The notes under the pieces: model-generated
Databases searched by the model: none
What the model was told of the DNA's origin: nothing
What the model saw: only the letters and a program-made list of their open reading frames with translations
Made by a program: the position numbers and the translations under genes
Part shown: one piece after another, positions 24,340 through 31,768 of the stretch
Position numbering within the stretch: the stretch's first letter is position 1
Layout: every line of letters begins with the position of its first letter
Assembly (NCBI GenBank): GCA_046259385.1
Contig: JBJYWI010000048.1
Coordinates: 1 to 64,000 of the forward strand
Source: CAVWDI01 sp046259385
GTDB lineage: Bacteria; Chloroflexota; Anaerolineae; Anaerolineales; UBA4823
Direction of reading: 5' to 3'
Length of the DNA: 64,000 nucleotides

Positions 24340-25889
24340 AAAGAGTTGTTGTTATTGGGGCGGGTTTCGGCGGACTGACAACTGCAGCTGAAATAGCTAG
24401 GCAGGGTCTGGATGTGACTGTGCTCGAGGCGCATGTGTATCCTGGAGGCAGCGCTGGAACTTTTTTCCATCAAGGTTATCTTTTTGATGCCGGGGCAACT
24501 TTAGCAGGAGGATTTGCTGAAGGCGCGCCTATGAATATGCTGGGCAGCAGGTTTGATATAGACTGGCAGGAAAAATATGTAAAAGAAGCTATGGTTGTCC
24601 ATCTTCCGGATGGAGAAACGGTGACCCGCTGGACGGATGATGGTCGCTGGCGTGAAGAGAGAACTTCTGTTTTTGGAACGGATGCAGAACCATTCTGGAA
24701 TTGGCAGGAGCGAACAGCTGAAGGTCTATGGGATTTAGCCCAGCGAAATCCTGAATGGCCTCCACAGTCGGTAAGAGGTGCTATCAATTTACTCCAGACT
24801 GGTTACTCATGGTTGAGTGCCCGCCGGTTGGATAAAAGAGAAATTAACTTAACTGCATATATGCCATATATGTTCCTGCCGGTTTCTTCAAAAATGAAAA
24901 ACATCCCCGACCTCCTGCGATTGTATATTAACGGCCAACTTTTAATCTCCGCGCAGGATACAAGCGATAAGGTCAACGCCCTCTACGGTGCTGCGGCGCT
25001 TGACCTGCCCAGAAGAGGTGTGGCGAATGTTCCTGGGGGGATGGGGGGTATGGCTAAAAAACTTGTCGAAAGGGTAGTGAACTATGGGGGAAAAGTAATA
25101 TTCAGAAAGGAAGTAATTAGTGTTTCGGATTTTTCTGATAAAAAATTTTTAATCCGCACTAAACGGGGTGGGGAATATATTTCGGATGCGGTTGTCTTTA
25201 ACCAGACTCCCTGGAATGTGGCGAAACTATTGGAGACGCAAGAATACAGGAAGCTGAATACTCTTGGTGAGCTCCCCAGGGATAACTGGGGCGCCTTTGT
25301 TGTTTACGCCGGCATAGATTCCAAAGGTGTACCGGATAATTTCCCCGAGCACCACCAGGTAATCCATTCAGAACCTTTAGGTGAAGGAAATAGCATTTTC
25401 CTGTCAATTTCTCCAGCCTGGGACAATACCCGTGCTCCGGAAGGAAAACGGTCGATCACGATATCAACACACACCAGACTGGATACATGGTGGCGTTTAT
25501 ATCGAAATAGCCGTCCAGAATATGAAGACCGTAAATCGCGCTACATTGAGAGGATTCTCAATGTGGCTGAGCAGGCATTCCCCGGTATTAAATCATATGC
25601 AGAAATGTTACTCCCTGGTTCGCCGGTCACATTCGAACGGTTTACGCGAAGGGAAAAAGGCTGGGTTGGAGGTTTTCCGCAAACCAGCCTATTCCGTACT
25701 TGGGGACCAAAAATTGCTCCCGGAATATGGATAGTTGGCGATTCAATATTCCCCGGACAGTCCGTGCCAGCAGTTGTGTTAGGAGGATTGCGAGTTGCAG
25801 ATGGATTGATGGGGGAACTGGCTTATAGAAATCAGAAATCCTGGTTCTACAAACAGGGGAAAACCGGTGAGATTCAATGCGCCGGATGA
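24336..25889 (+). CDS. CrtI/CrtISO-like FAD-dependent oxidoreductase
   Basis: 517 aa. The N-terminal dinucleotide fold is VVIGAGFGGLTTAAEIARQG followed by the family's EAHVYPGGSAGTF. The C-terminal FAD motif is near IWIVGDSIFPGQSVPAVVLGGLRVADGL. It resembles carotenoid desaturases and cis-trans isomerases (CrtI, CrtD, CrtH/CrtISO). There is no phytoene synthase (crtB) or GGPP synthase in the window, so the substrate may come from another locus, or it may not be a carotenoid. It is coupled to the SRPBCC gene by a 4-bp overlap. Placement in a CarH-linked operon agrees with CarH control of carotenoid genes in other bacteria. Confidence 0.86.
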   Translation: MKRVVVIGAGFGGLTTAAEIARQGLDVTVLEAHVYPGGSAGTFFHQGYLFDAGATLAGGFAEGAPMNMLGSRFDIDWQEKYVKEAMVVHLPDGETVTRWTDDGRWREERTSVFGTDAEPFWNWQERTAEGLWDLAQRNPEWPPQSVRGAINLLQTGYSWLSARRLDKREINLTAYMPYMFLPVSSKMKNIPDLLRLYINGQLLISAQDTSDKVNALYGAAALDLPRRGVANVPGGMGGMAKKLVERVVNYGGKVIFRKEVISVSDFSDKKFLIRTKRGGEYISDAVVFNQTPWNVAKLLETQEYRKLNTLGELPRDNWGAFVVYAGIDSKGVPDNFPEHHQVIHSEPLGEGNSIFLSISPAWDNTRAPEGKRSITISTHTRLDTWWRLYRNSRPEYEDRKSRYIERILNVAEQAFPGIKSYAEMLLPGSPVTFERFTRREKGWVGGFPQTSLFRTWGPKIAPGIWIVGDSIFPGQSVPAVVLGGLRVADGLMGELAYRNQKSWFYKQGKTGEIQCAG

Positions 25890-25913
25890 GTGAATTCTGA
25901 AAGGAGAAGAAAT

Positions 25914-26864
25914 ATGAAAGTAGGTATTGTAGGCGCAGGACAGGTAGGTGCTACGGCAGCCTATTCACTTGTAATGCGTGGAATCGGGCGTGAGTTGATC
26001 CTGGTTGATATAAATAACCAGCGCGCAAAGGCGGAAGCAGATGATATTCTGCATGCAGTTCCTTTTGCTCACCCGCTTCAGATTTCAGCTGGCGGGTACT
26101 CTGACCTGAGCGGTTGCCGGGTTGTGGTTATAACAGCCGGCGCAGCTCAAAAACAGGGGGAAACCCGTTTGCAGCTCCTGGAGCGCAACGCGGCGATCTT
26201 CAGTCAGATTATTCCCCGGGTACTTGAGAACGCCTCGGATGCAGTTCTGCTGGTTGCAACCAATCCAGTGGATGTCTTAACCCATCTGACAGCCCATATC
26301 GCCTCCGGGTACAGTGTCCCCAGCTCACGGGTGATTGGTTCCGGAACCACACTTGATACTGCCCGTTTCCGGGCACTTCTGGGACAGCACCTTGGTATTG
26401 ACCCGCCGCATGTCCATGGTTATGTCCTGGGCGAACATGGCGATTCCGAAGTTTTAACCTGGTCCCTGGTGAAGGTAGGTGGTGTGCCTCTCGCCGAATT
26501 CTGCCGCCAGTGGGATATATGCACAGATGAAAAGGTTCAGCAGGATATAACAAATTGGGTTCGCAATGCTGCATACTCGATTATTGAAGGCAAGGGTAGC
26601 ACCAATTTTGGGATCGGCAGCGCGCTTACGAGGATTGTGGAGGTGATACTGGGGAACCAAAGGTCCCTGCTTACAGTTTGCACTCCCATTAAACGGGTGG
26701 CAGGGGTAGAAAACGTCACCATATCAATGCCCCATCTTATTGGTGGCAGCGGAATTATGGATACTATCCTGCTGCCGCTTGCTTTGAATGACGAGGAAGA
26801 GGCAGCATTGCACAGCTCGGCGAAAACGGTAAAAGAGGCGATTGATACTCTTGATTTGAGGTAG
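25914..26864 (+). CDS. ldh: L-lactate dehydrogenase
   Basis: 316 aa from ATG 25914, with GGAG 8 nt upstream. NAD motif VGAGQVGATAA; substrate loop AAQKQGETRLQLL has Gln before GETR, which marks lactate rather than malate dehydrogenase; the Asp and Arg of SGTTLDTARFR and the catalytic His of LGEHGDSE are present. It interconverts pyruvate and lactate with NADH. No allosteric region stands out. It sits 24 bp after the CrtI-like gene and 9 bp before a photolyase, so it is co-transcribed with genes of a different kind, which is unusual for a glycolytic enzyme. Confidence 0.94.
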   Translation: MKVGIVGAGQVGATAAYSLVMRGIGRELILVDINNQRAKAEADDILHAVPFAHPLQISAGGYSDLSGCRVVVITAGAAQKQGETRLQLLERNAAIFSQIIPRVLENASDAVLLVATNPVDVLTHLTAHIASGYSVPSSRVIGSGTTLDTARFRALLGQHLGIDPPHVHGYVLGEHGDSEVLTWSLVKVGGVPLAEFCRQWDICTDEKVQQDITNWVRNAAYSIIEGKGSTNFGIGSALTRIVEVILGNQRSLLTVCTPIKRVAGVENVTISMPHLIGGSGIMDTILLPLALNDEEEAALHSSAKTVKEAIDTLDLR

Positions 26865-26873
26865 GGTTTTTCT

Positions 26874-28301
26874 ATGCAGGCGATTTCTATATGGTGGATC
26901 AGGCGTGACCTGAGACTTTCTGATAACCATACTCTTAATGCTGCGATAAATTATTCCGAGCAGGTTGTTCCGCTGTTTATTATCGACCCCAAGCTGGTTT
27001 CTTCAGAACGGGTTGGCTCGAAAAGGTTGGAATTTTTATGGGGAGGTCTGGCTGAGCTGGATAGATCATTGCGTGAACGTGGCAGCCGTCTGGTTATTCG
27101 AAAAGGATCGCCTCTTGAGATATTAACGACTGTGATTGATGAGTGTGGAGCTTCGAAAATATTCGCGGAGGCTGACTATTCTGCCTATGCCCGCCAACGA
27201 GATAAAAAGATCGCTCAAAATCTTCCACTGGTTCTTATGGGTTCGCCGGGAGTGTCAGCACCGGGTCAGGTGCTTAAGTTGGATGGTTCCCCCTACACTG
27301 TGTTTACGCCATATAAAAAAAGATGGTTGTCTGAAGTCCTGCCTTTGGATAGTGATATATTGCCAGTTCCCGAACAAATCAAATCGCCGGACAAGTTATT
27401 TGGCGAGGATATATCAAACCGGTTAAATTCGGCGGATACGATTGGATTTTTACCCGGTGAAAATGAAGCTCTCCAGCGGCTTCAGAGATTCACCCGAATT
27501 GATAATGGCGCCATTTTTATGTATTCCGCTGAGCGGGATCGTATGGACCTAGAAGGGACTTCCAAGCTATCTCCTTATCTTAAATTCGGAATGATTTCTG
27601 CCAGTCGAGCAGTGAGTAATGCTGTTGAGTTGATTGATTCTGTTCCAGGGGGCACGGCTCAGAAAAGTGCTGAGACCTGGTTGAACGAGTTGATCTGGCG
27701 TGATTTCTACATTTCTATCTTGTATCACTTTCCCTTTGTGGCGGATACGAGCTTTAGAGCTGATATGAGGAATATCCGCTGGGTGAATTCCCACTGGGAG
27801 TTTAAACAGTGGTGCCAAGGACAGACCGGGTATCCCGTGGTTGATGCCGGGATGCGCCAGCTTGCCCAAACCGGCTGGATGCACAACCGGGCCAGGATGA
27901 TCACTGCCTCTTTCCTAGTCAAGGATTTGTTGATCGATTGGCGTTGGGGGGAGGCTTGGTTCATGAAGCAACTGATCGATGGTGATCCGGCTGCAAACAA
28001 CGGAGGGTGGCAGTGGACTGCCGGCACAGGAACGGATGCTGCGCCTTATTTCCGAATTTTTAACCCGGTAACCCAGGGAATAAAATTTGATCCTTCGGGT
28101 GTCTATATCCGCCGGTGGGTGCCTGAACTTCAAAATGTTCCAGACAAATATATCCATAAGCCCTGGGAAATGCCGGTGGATACTCAATTATCATGTGGCT
28201 GCCGAATTGGAACGGATTATCCTGAGCCGTTAGTCGATCACATCTTCGCACGCCAAAGGGCTCTTGAAACGTATAAAACTGCCAAAGTGCAAAATAGGTG
28301 A
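26874..28301 (+). CDS. phrB: Class I deoxyribodipyrimidine photolyase
   Basis: 475 aa. The antenna domain begins WWIRRDLRLSDNHTL and the FAD domain holds EGTSKLSPYLKFG, LNELIWRDFYISIL, GMRQLAQTGWMHNRARM and NNGGWQWTAGTGTDAAPYF, all typical of class I CPD photolyases. The conserved Trp and Asn of NNGGWQW and the Trp electron chain appear present. It repairs cyclobutane pyrimidine dimers with light, using FADH- and a folate or flavin antenna. It lies 9 bp after ldh and 6 bp before the candidate selenoprotein. This is the second photolyase of the island and belongs to a different branch from 11522-13039. Confidence 0.96.
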   Translation: MQAISIWWIRRDLRLSDNHTLNAAINYSEQVVPLFIIDPKLVSSERVGSKRLEFLWGGLAELDRSLRERGSRLVIRKGSPLEILTTVIDECGASKIFAEADYSAYARQRDKKIAQNLPLVLMGSPGVSAPGQVLKLDGSPYTVFTPYKKRWLSEVLPLDSDILPVPEQIKSPDKLFGEDISNRLNSADTIGFLPGENEALQRLQRFTRIDNGAIFMYSAERDRMDLEGTSKLSPYLKFGMISASRAVSNAVELIDSVPGGTAQKSAETWLNELIWRDFYISILYHFPFVADTSFRADMRNIRWVNSHWEFKQWCQGQTGYPVVDAGMRQLAQTGWMHNRARMITASFLVKDLLIDWRWGEAWFMKQLIDGDPAANNGGWQWTAGTGTDAAPYFRIFNPVTQGIKFDPSGVYIRRWVPELQNVPDKYIHKPWEMPVDTQLSCGCRIGTDYPEPLVDHIFARQRALETYKTAKVQNR

Positions 28302-28307
28302 TTACTT

Positions 28308-28832
28308 GTGAAAATTTTTAACCGGAAGGATATTACTGAAAAGAAGACCGAAACTCACTTAAACAACCATGCCCCCGATTTTTCCGCGAAGGATATTGAT
28401 GGAAATATGATAGCCCTTTCACAATTCCGGGATAAGAAAAATGTATTCCTGGTATTTAATCGAGGCTTTACATGACCTTACTGCCGAAGGCATATGGCGC
28501 AGTTGCGCCGTGATTACGAAAAGTTTAAAGAAAGGGGAGTCGAGGTCATTATAGTTGGTCCGGAAGAAGAAGAGGTTTTCAGATACCATTGGAAAAAGGG
28601 TGAATATCCATTTGTTGGAATCGCTGATCCAGACCATAAAATTGCGGATTTATACAACCAACAGGTCAAAATATTAAAAATGGGCCGGATGCCGGCTCAA
28701 GTAATTATTGATAAGGATGGTTTCATCAGATCCCAACATCACGGAGTTTCGATGCGTGACATCCTTGAAAATACAACTGTTTTGAATCTATTTGACAAAA
28801 TTAACTCAGAGAATGAGATCATTAATTATTAA
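28308..28832 (+). CDS. Redoxin (AhpC/TSA-like), candidate selenoprotein with UxxC motif
   Basis: 174 residues if the in-frame TGA at 28473-28475 (codon 56) is read as selenocysteine. The GTG at 28308 has AGGTGA 7 nt upstream and lies 6 bp after the photolyase stop. Before the TGA the frame encodes HAPDFSAKDIDG and VFLVFNRGFT; after it PYCRRHMAQLRRDY and PAQVIIDKDGFIR, the two halves of a redoxin/peroxiredoxin-like fold. Relatives have FxCPYC here, so the TGA sits exactly on the first, nucleophilic Cys, giving U-P-Y-C (C59 as resolving partner). A hairpin at 28493-28512 has SECIS-like position. Expected role: thiol-dependent peroxide removal. Alternatives: sequencing error TGC to TGA, or a recent pseudogene. 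The short reading from ATG 28494 would lack the active site. Confidence 0.78.
28493..28512 (+). promoter_or_regulatory. Putative bacterial SECIS hairpin
   Basis: Stem of eight pairs (28493-28500 with 28505-28512), five of them G-C, with wobble pairs at the base, and apical loop AGUU (28501-28504). The loop G is 26 nt after the TGA, inside the 16-37 nt range known for bacterial SECIS elements, which also need a G at one of the first two loop positions. A nearer small hairpin (TGCC-GAA-GGCA, 28482-28492) competes. Confidence 0.6.
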
Positions 28833-28911
28833 AAGCGTGAAAAATTTCCGAGAGGTTAAATCCAAAAATCTGAACTGATAACCTTTCCTGATTTTATTGA
28901 TAGGGAATTCT

Positions 28912-29370
28912 GTGAGCGAACTAAGAACAGAGAAGTTGCATGTTGAGTTGTTGGATGGCATAGGAGAAGATGGACCAGTAATGCCAAGAAGGTATACTCT
29001 GACCCATTCAGACAGAACAGGGGATTTATTTCTCAGTATTGGACCAGATTACAATCATCCTCAGATATCAGGTTTATATACTCGATTGATGCGTGATGAG
29101 GTGCTGGCTGAATGGGTTCTTGATGGAAATGATGTGCAATTAATCATTCATTGTCATGTAAGCGGAGGCTTTGCATTTGGCCCTGCCAGCTGGCGGATGT
29201 CTATATTCAGGCAGCATTTACCGATGGTGATTACGGCTTTTAAATTCGGTGATTCGGATTTATTTGCTGCACATCAGGAATTAAGCAAATCGAGAGTTTC
29301 CATCCATTTCCACTCGGTTCAGGACAGGTATAACATCGTTGAAGATTGGGGATCGATAGACAACTTTTAG
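28912..29370 (+). CDS. Bacterial staygreen (SGR) homologue, Mg-dechelatase family
   Basis: 152 aa from GTG 28912, with AGGGA 5 nt upstream. The sequence matches the staygreen family along its length: PRRYTLTHSDRTGDLFLSIG, LMRDEVLAEW, HCHVSGG, LPMVITAFKFGD, VSIHFHS and IVEDWGS all have counterparts in plant SGR. With this start, H32, D34 and D62 fall on the three residues I recall as essential in the Anaerolineae SGR that has been studied. SGR removes Mg from chlorophyll a to give pheophytin a; bacterial members do this with broad substrate use. The natural substrate in a bacterium without visible photosynthesis genes is unknown. Lies 79 bp after the candidate selenoprotein and 47 bp before an SDR gene. 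Confidence 0.9.
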   Translation: MSELRTEKLHVELLDGIGEDGPVMPRRYTLTHSDRTGDLFLSIGPDYNHPQISGLYTRLMRDEVLAEWVLDGNDVQLIIHCHVSGGFAFGPASWRMSIFRQHLPMVITAFKFGDSDLFAAHQELSKSRVSIHFHSVQDRYNIVEDWGSIDNF

Positions 29371-29417
29371 ATTGATTAAGCCGCAATTGAGGTATTGAAT
29401 CTTTCAGGTTTATAGTA

Positions 29418-30266
29418 ATGTTGAAGAATAGAGTGGCGATTATCACCGGTGGCACCCGAGGTCTTGGGTTTGGAATTGCAAAGGCTTTTGTTCAGGCGGG
29501 AGCGAAAGTATTTGTAGCTTCAAGGTCAGCTGATTCGGTCGAGCAATCTATTTCTGTGTTGAGATCGATGGGTGGGGAAGTAGATGGAAAGGTATGCGAT
29601 GTTGGTTCACTGAGTGATGTTGAAGATATATCTCTTAGAGCAGTTAAACAACTTGGAAAAATCGATATCTGGGTAAATAATGCCGGTATATCCGCGCCGT
29701 ATGGTCCGACCATCCATATACCTTATGAAGAGATTCTTAAGGTAATCCAAACTAACATCCTCGGCACATATCACGGGTCGCTGGTTGCAATGCGGTATTT
29801 CCTGAAACAGGGTCAGGGTAAACTCATTAATGTTTCCGGGAGGGGAGATAAAGGACCGGTACCGCTTCAGAATGCTTATGCTTCCTCTAAAAGCTGGGTT
29901 CATAGTTTCACATTGGCGCTGGCGGATGAGTATAAAAACAGCGGGGTTGGTGTTTATTTGTTCAGACCTGGAATCGTGGATACGGATATGTTGAGAAAAG
30001 TGGAAGTGATTGAAGGTTATCAGTCTCGGATTGAACCATTAAAAACGGTAATTCGGATGTGGGGTAATAAACCCGAGGTTCCTGCCATGAAAGCAGTCTG
30101 GCTGGCTTCACATGCAACGGATGGGAAAACCGGTCTTGTGGTAAATGTTTTCAACCCTCGGCTTATGTTTTGGGGATTGTTTCGAGAGACACTTGGAAGA
30201 ATCTTGCGGCGTGACATTGAGCAAATTGAGATTGCGGTAAATACAATAGAGCCGGATATTAATTAG
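29418..30266 (+). CDS. Short-chain dehydrogenase/reductase
   Basis: 282 aa. Classical SDR: TGGTRGLGFGIAKAF (TGxxxGxG), NNAGISAP, catalytic Ser in NVSGRGD and Y-x3-K in NAYASSKSWV. The C-terminal 60 residues extend beyond the core and are hydrophobic in part. Substrate unknown. It is 47 bp after the staygreen gene on the same strand, with a weak ribosome site (AGGT). It is probably the last oxidoreductase of the light-linked operon. Confidence 0.9.
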   Translation: MLKNRVAIITGGTRGLGFGIAKAFVQAGAKVFVASRSADSVEQSISVLRSMGGEVDGKVCDVGSLSDVEDISLRAVKQLGKIDIWVNNAGISAPYGPTIHIPYEEILKVIQTNILGTYHGSLVAMRYFLKQGQGKLINVSGRGDKGPVPLQNAYASSKSWVHSFTLALADEYKNSGVGVYLFRPGIVDTDMLRKVEVIEGYQSRIEPLKTVIRMWGNKPEVPAMKAVWLASHATDGKTGLVVNVFNPRLMFWGLFRETLGRILRRDIEQIEIAVNTIEPDIN

Positions 30267-30375
30267 GTAAAGCCTGAGGCCGTATTGATCGCCATTTTGT
30301 TAGACTCATTGTTAAGAATTGCTGGTATATTAAAATCAAGAGTTTCTCAAAAATATTTTTGATGAAGGAAGGAAC

Positions 30376-30663
30376 ATGGCAAATATCAGACGCCTTGTGC
30401 TGGATACACTTAAACCGCACGAACCAGGCATCATAGAAATGGCAGAAGAGCTGGGAGACATTGTTGGGATTATGGCAGTTAATATAAGCATATATGAACT
30501 TGACCGAAAAGTTGAGAACGCAAAAATCACAATAGAGGGAGAGAATGTACCTTACATTCAGGTCGTAAAAGTGATCGAAGAGATGGGCGGATCGATCCAT
30601 TCGGTTGATGAAGTTGTAGCGGGCAAGAAAATTATTGATGATGCCGCCACCTTGCTGGATTGA
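30376..30663 (+). CDS. DUF211 protein
   Basis: 95 aa, close to the full length of the DUF211 family (ferredoxin-like fold, mostly archaeal): IRRLVLDTLKPHEPGIIEMA, then VNISIYELDRKVENAKITIE and IEEMGGSIHSVDEVVAGK. AAGGAAGG lies just before the ATG. It is followed 69 bp downstream by a VIT/CCC1-like transporter gene, a pairing that suggests a regulatory or metal-sensing partner role (inference). Not obviously part of photoprotection, though on the same strand. Confidence 0.85.
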   Translation: MANIRRLVLDTLKPHEPGIIEMAEELGDIVGIMAVNISIYELDRKVENAKITIEGENVPYIQVVKVIEEMGGSIHSVDEVVAGKKIIDDAATLLD

Positions 30664-30732
30664 ATCTGCACAATCCATGCTGGAATAAGATAATACAAGC
30701 AAGGGTTAATAAAAGACGAGGAGCTGCTTAAT

Positions 30733-31329
30733 ATGAGATCCTTACTGGATGCAGTTTCGTATTTAAGAGAATATGACAAGCTGGCAAATATCGGTGAGAT
30801 CGCCAGGCGTTATTTTGCAATGAATGCTTTCGATGGGGTGCTGACAATCATCGGCGTTTTGATGGGTAACTTCATGGCTGGAGTGCAGGAGCCAAGAATT
30901 GTTGTCAGCACTGGACTTGCTACATGCGTTGCGATGGGAGTATCGGGGTTATGGGGCGCTTACCTTACAGAAGCAGCCGAACGAAAGCGGGACCTTAACG
31001 AGTTAAGCCGGTATACACTGACCGACCTGAACCAAACCAGGATCGGACGGGCATCACGCGCTGCGGTTGTAGTTGTGGCGGTGGTGGATGGCTTGTCACC
31101 GTTTATGGCAGCAATGATCGTCCTGACACCGTTCTTTTTTGCCCCCATATTTCCCTCAATTCAAATGGTTTATTTTGTTGCGCTTGGGATGGCGCTGGTG
31201 ACCCTGTTTGCGTTGGGGCTGTTCCTGGGCCGCGTTTCACAAGGCAACCTGCTTGTTTACGGGCTTAAAACAATATTTGCCGGAGTGATCTCAATTGGTA
31301 TCAGCTTTCTACTGGGGGAATGGAGATAA
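30733..31329 (+). CDS. VIT1/CCC1-like (TIGR00267-type) membrane protein
   Basis: 198 aa with five hydrophobic helices. The pattern RRYFAMNAFDGVLTIIGVLMGN near residue 27, with a conserved Asp in the first helix (FDGV), and a second VVDGLSPFMAAMIVLTPF, resembles the VIT1/CCC1 iron/manganese transporter superfamily, the archaeal-type TIGR00267 group. A GAGGAG site precedes the ATG. It likely moves Fe or Mn ions across the membrane. It pairs with the DUF211 gene upstream. Iron or manganese handling would suit oxidative defence, but the link is positional only. Confidence 0.75.
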   Translation: MRSLLDAVSYLREYDKLANIGEIARRYFAMNAFDGVLTIIGVLMGNFMAGVQEPRIVVSTGLATCVAMGVSGLWGAYLTEAAERKRDLNELSRYTLTDLNQTRIGRASRAAVVVVAVVDGLSPFMAAMIVLTPFFFAPIFPSIQMVYFVALGMALVTLFALGLFLGRVSQGNLLVYGLKTIFAGVISIGISFLLGEWR

Positions 31330-31499
31330 CGCATTTTTATTGCTCAAATTGATGGTTCATTAATATAATGAGCTGTACCATGTGGATTTTTTACAGTCTA
31401 CTAATTATTTGATTTTAAATTGGCGTTAATTGGTTGTTGACGTATTTGATATATGTTCATCTAAGTATCGAATGTAATTGGGCAGAGAGGAGCATATTT

Positions 31500-31655
31500 A
31501 TGCGTCGGTTAAGGACAAATATCATCGTGATTCTGTTGATTATTTCACTCGTTTTGTTTTAATTTCCTGCACTGCTTATGGCTGGTGTTAATACTTCAGT
31601 TGAGATAATGAATGGGTTTAGGAAGATTAAGAATTTTAATCCCTGCAAGCAGTGA
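31500..31655 (+). pseudogene. Secreted-protein remnant with stop in signal peptide
   Basis: AGGAG lies 8 nt before ATG 31500. The frame encodes a textbook signal peptide, MRRLRTNIIVILLIISLVLF, then TAA at 31560, and carries on FPALLMAGVNTSVEIMNG before a TGA at 31653. Without the TAA this would be a normal secreted N-terminus, so the gene is broken. Nothing further is recognisable up to the convergent SDR stop at 31769. The gap 31330-31499 holds AT-rich sequence with a possible TTGACG near 31437. Confidence 0.45.
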
Positions 31656-31768
31656 ATAGATGTTGGAAAAAGTTCGGATTGGGATGTCATTCCCAGGTGC
31701 GATTATTACTTGCTTTATGTTACCTATATGAAATATGATCAATAAGGTCGATATCTATAATCAGAAAT

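Noticed and set aside
28482..28492. Small hairpin TGCC-GAA-GGCA as the SECIS element
   Set aside because: Its loop is only about 10 nt after the TGA, outside the usual range, and its stem is only four pairs. The 28493-28512 hairpin fits better.
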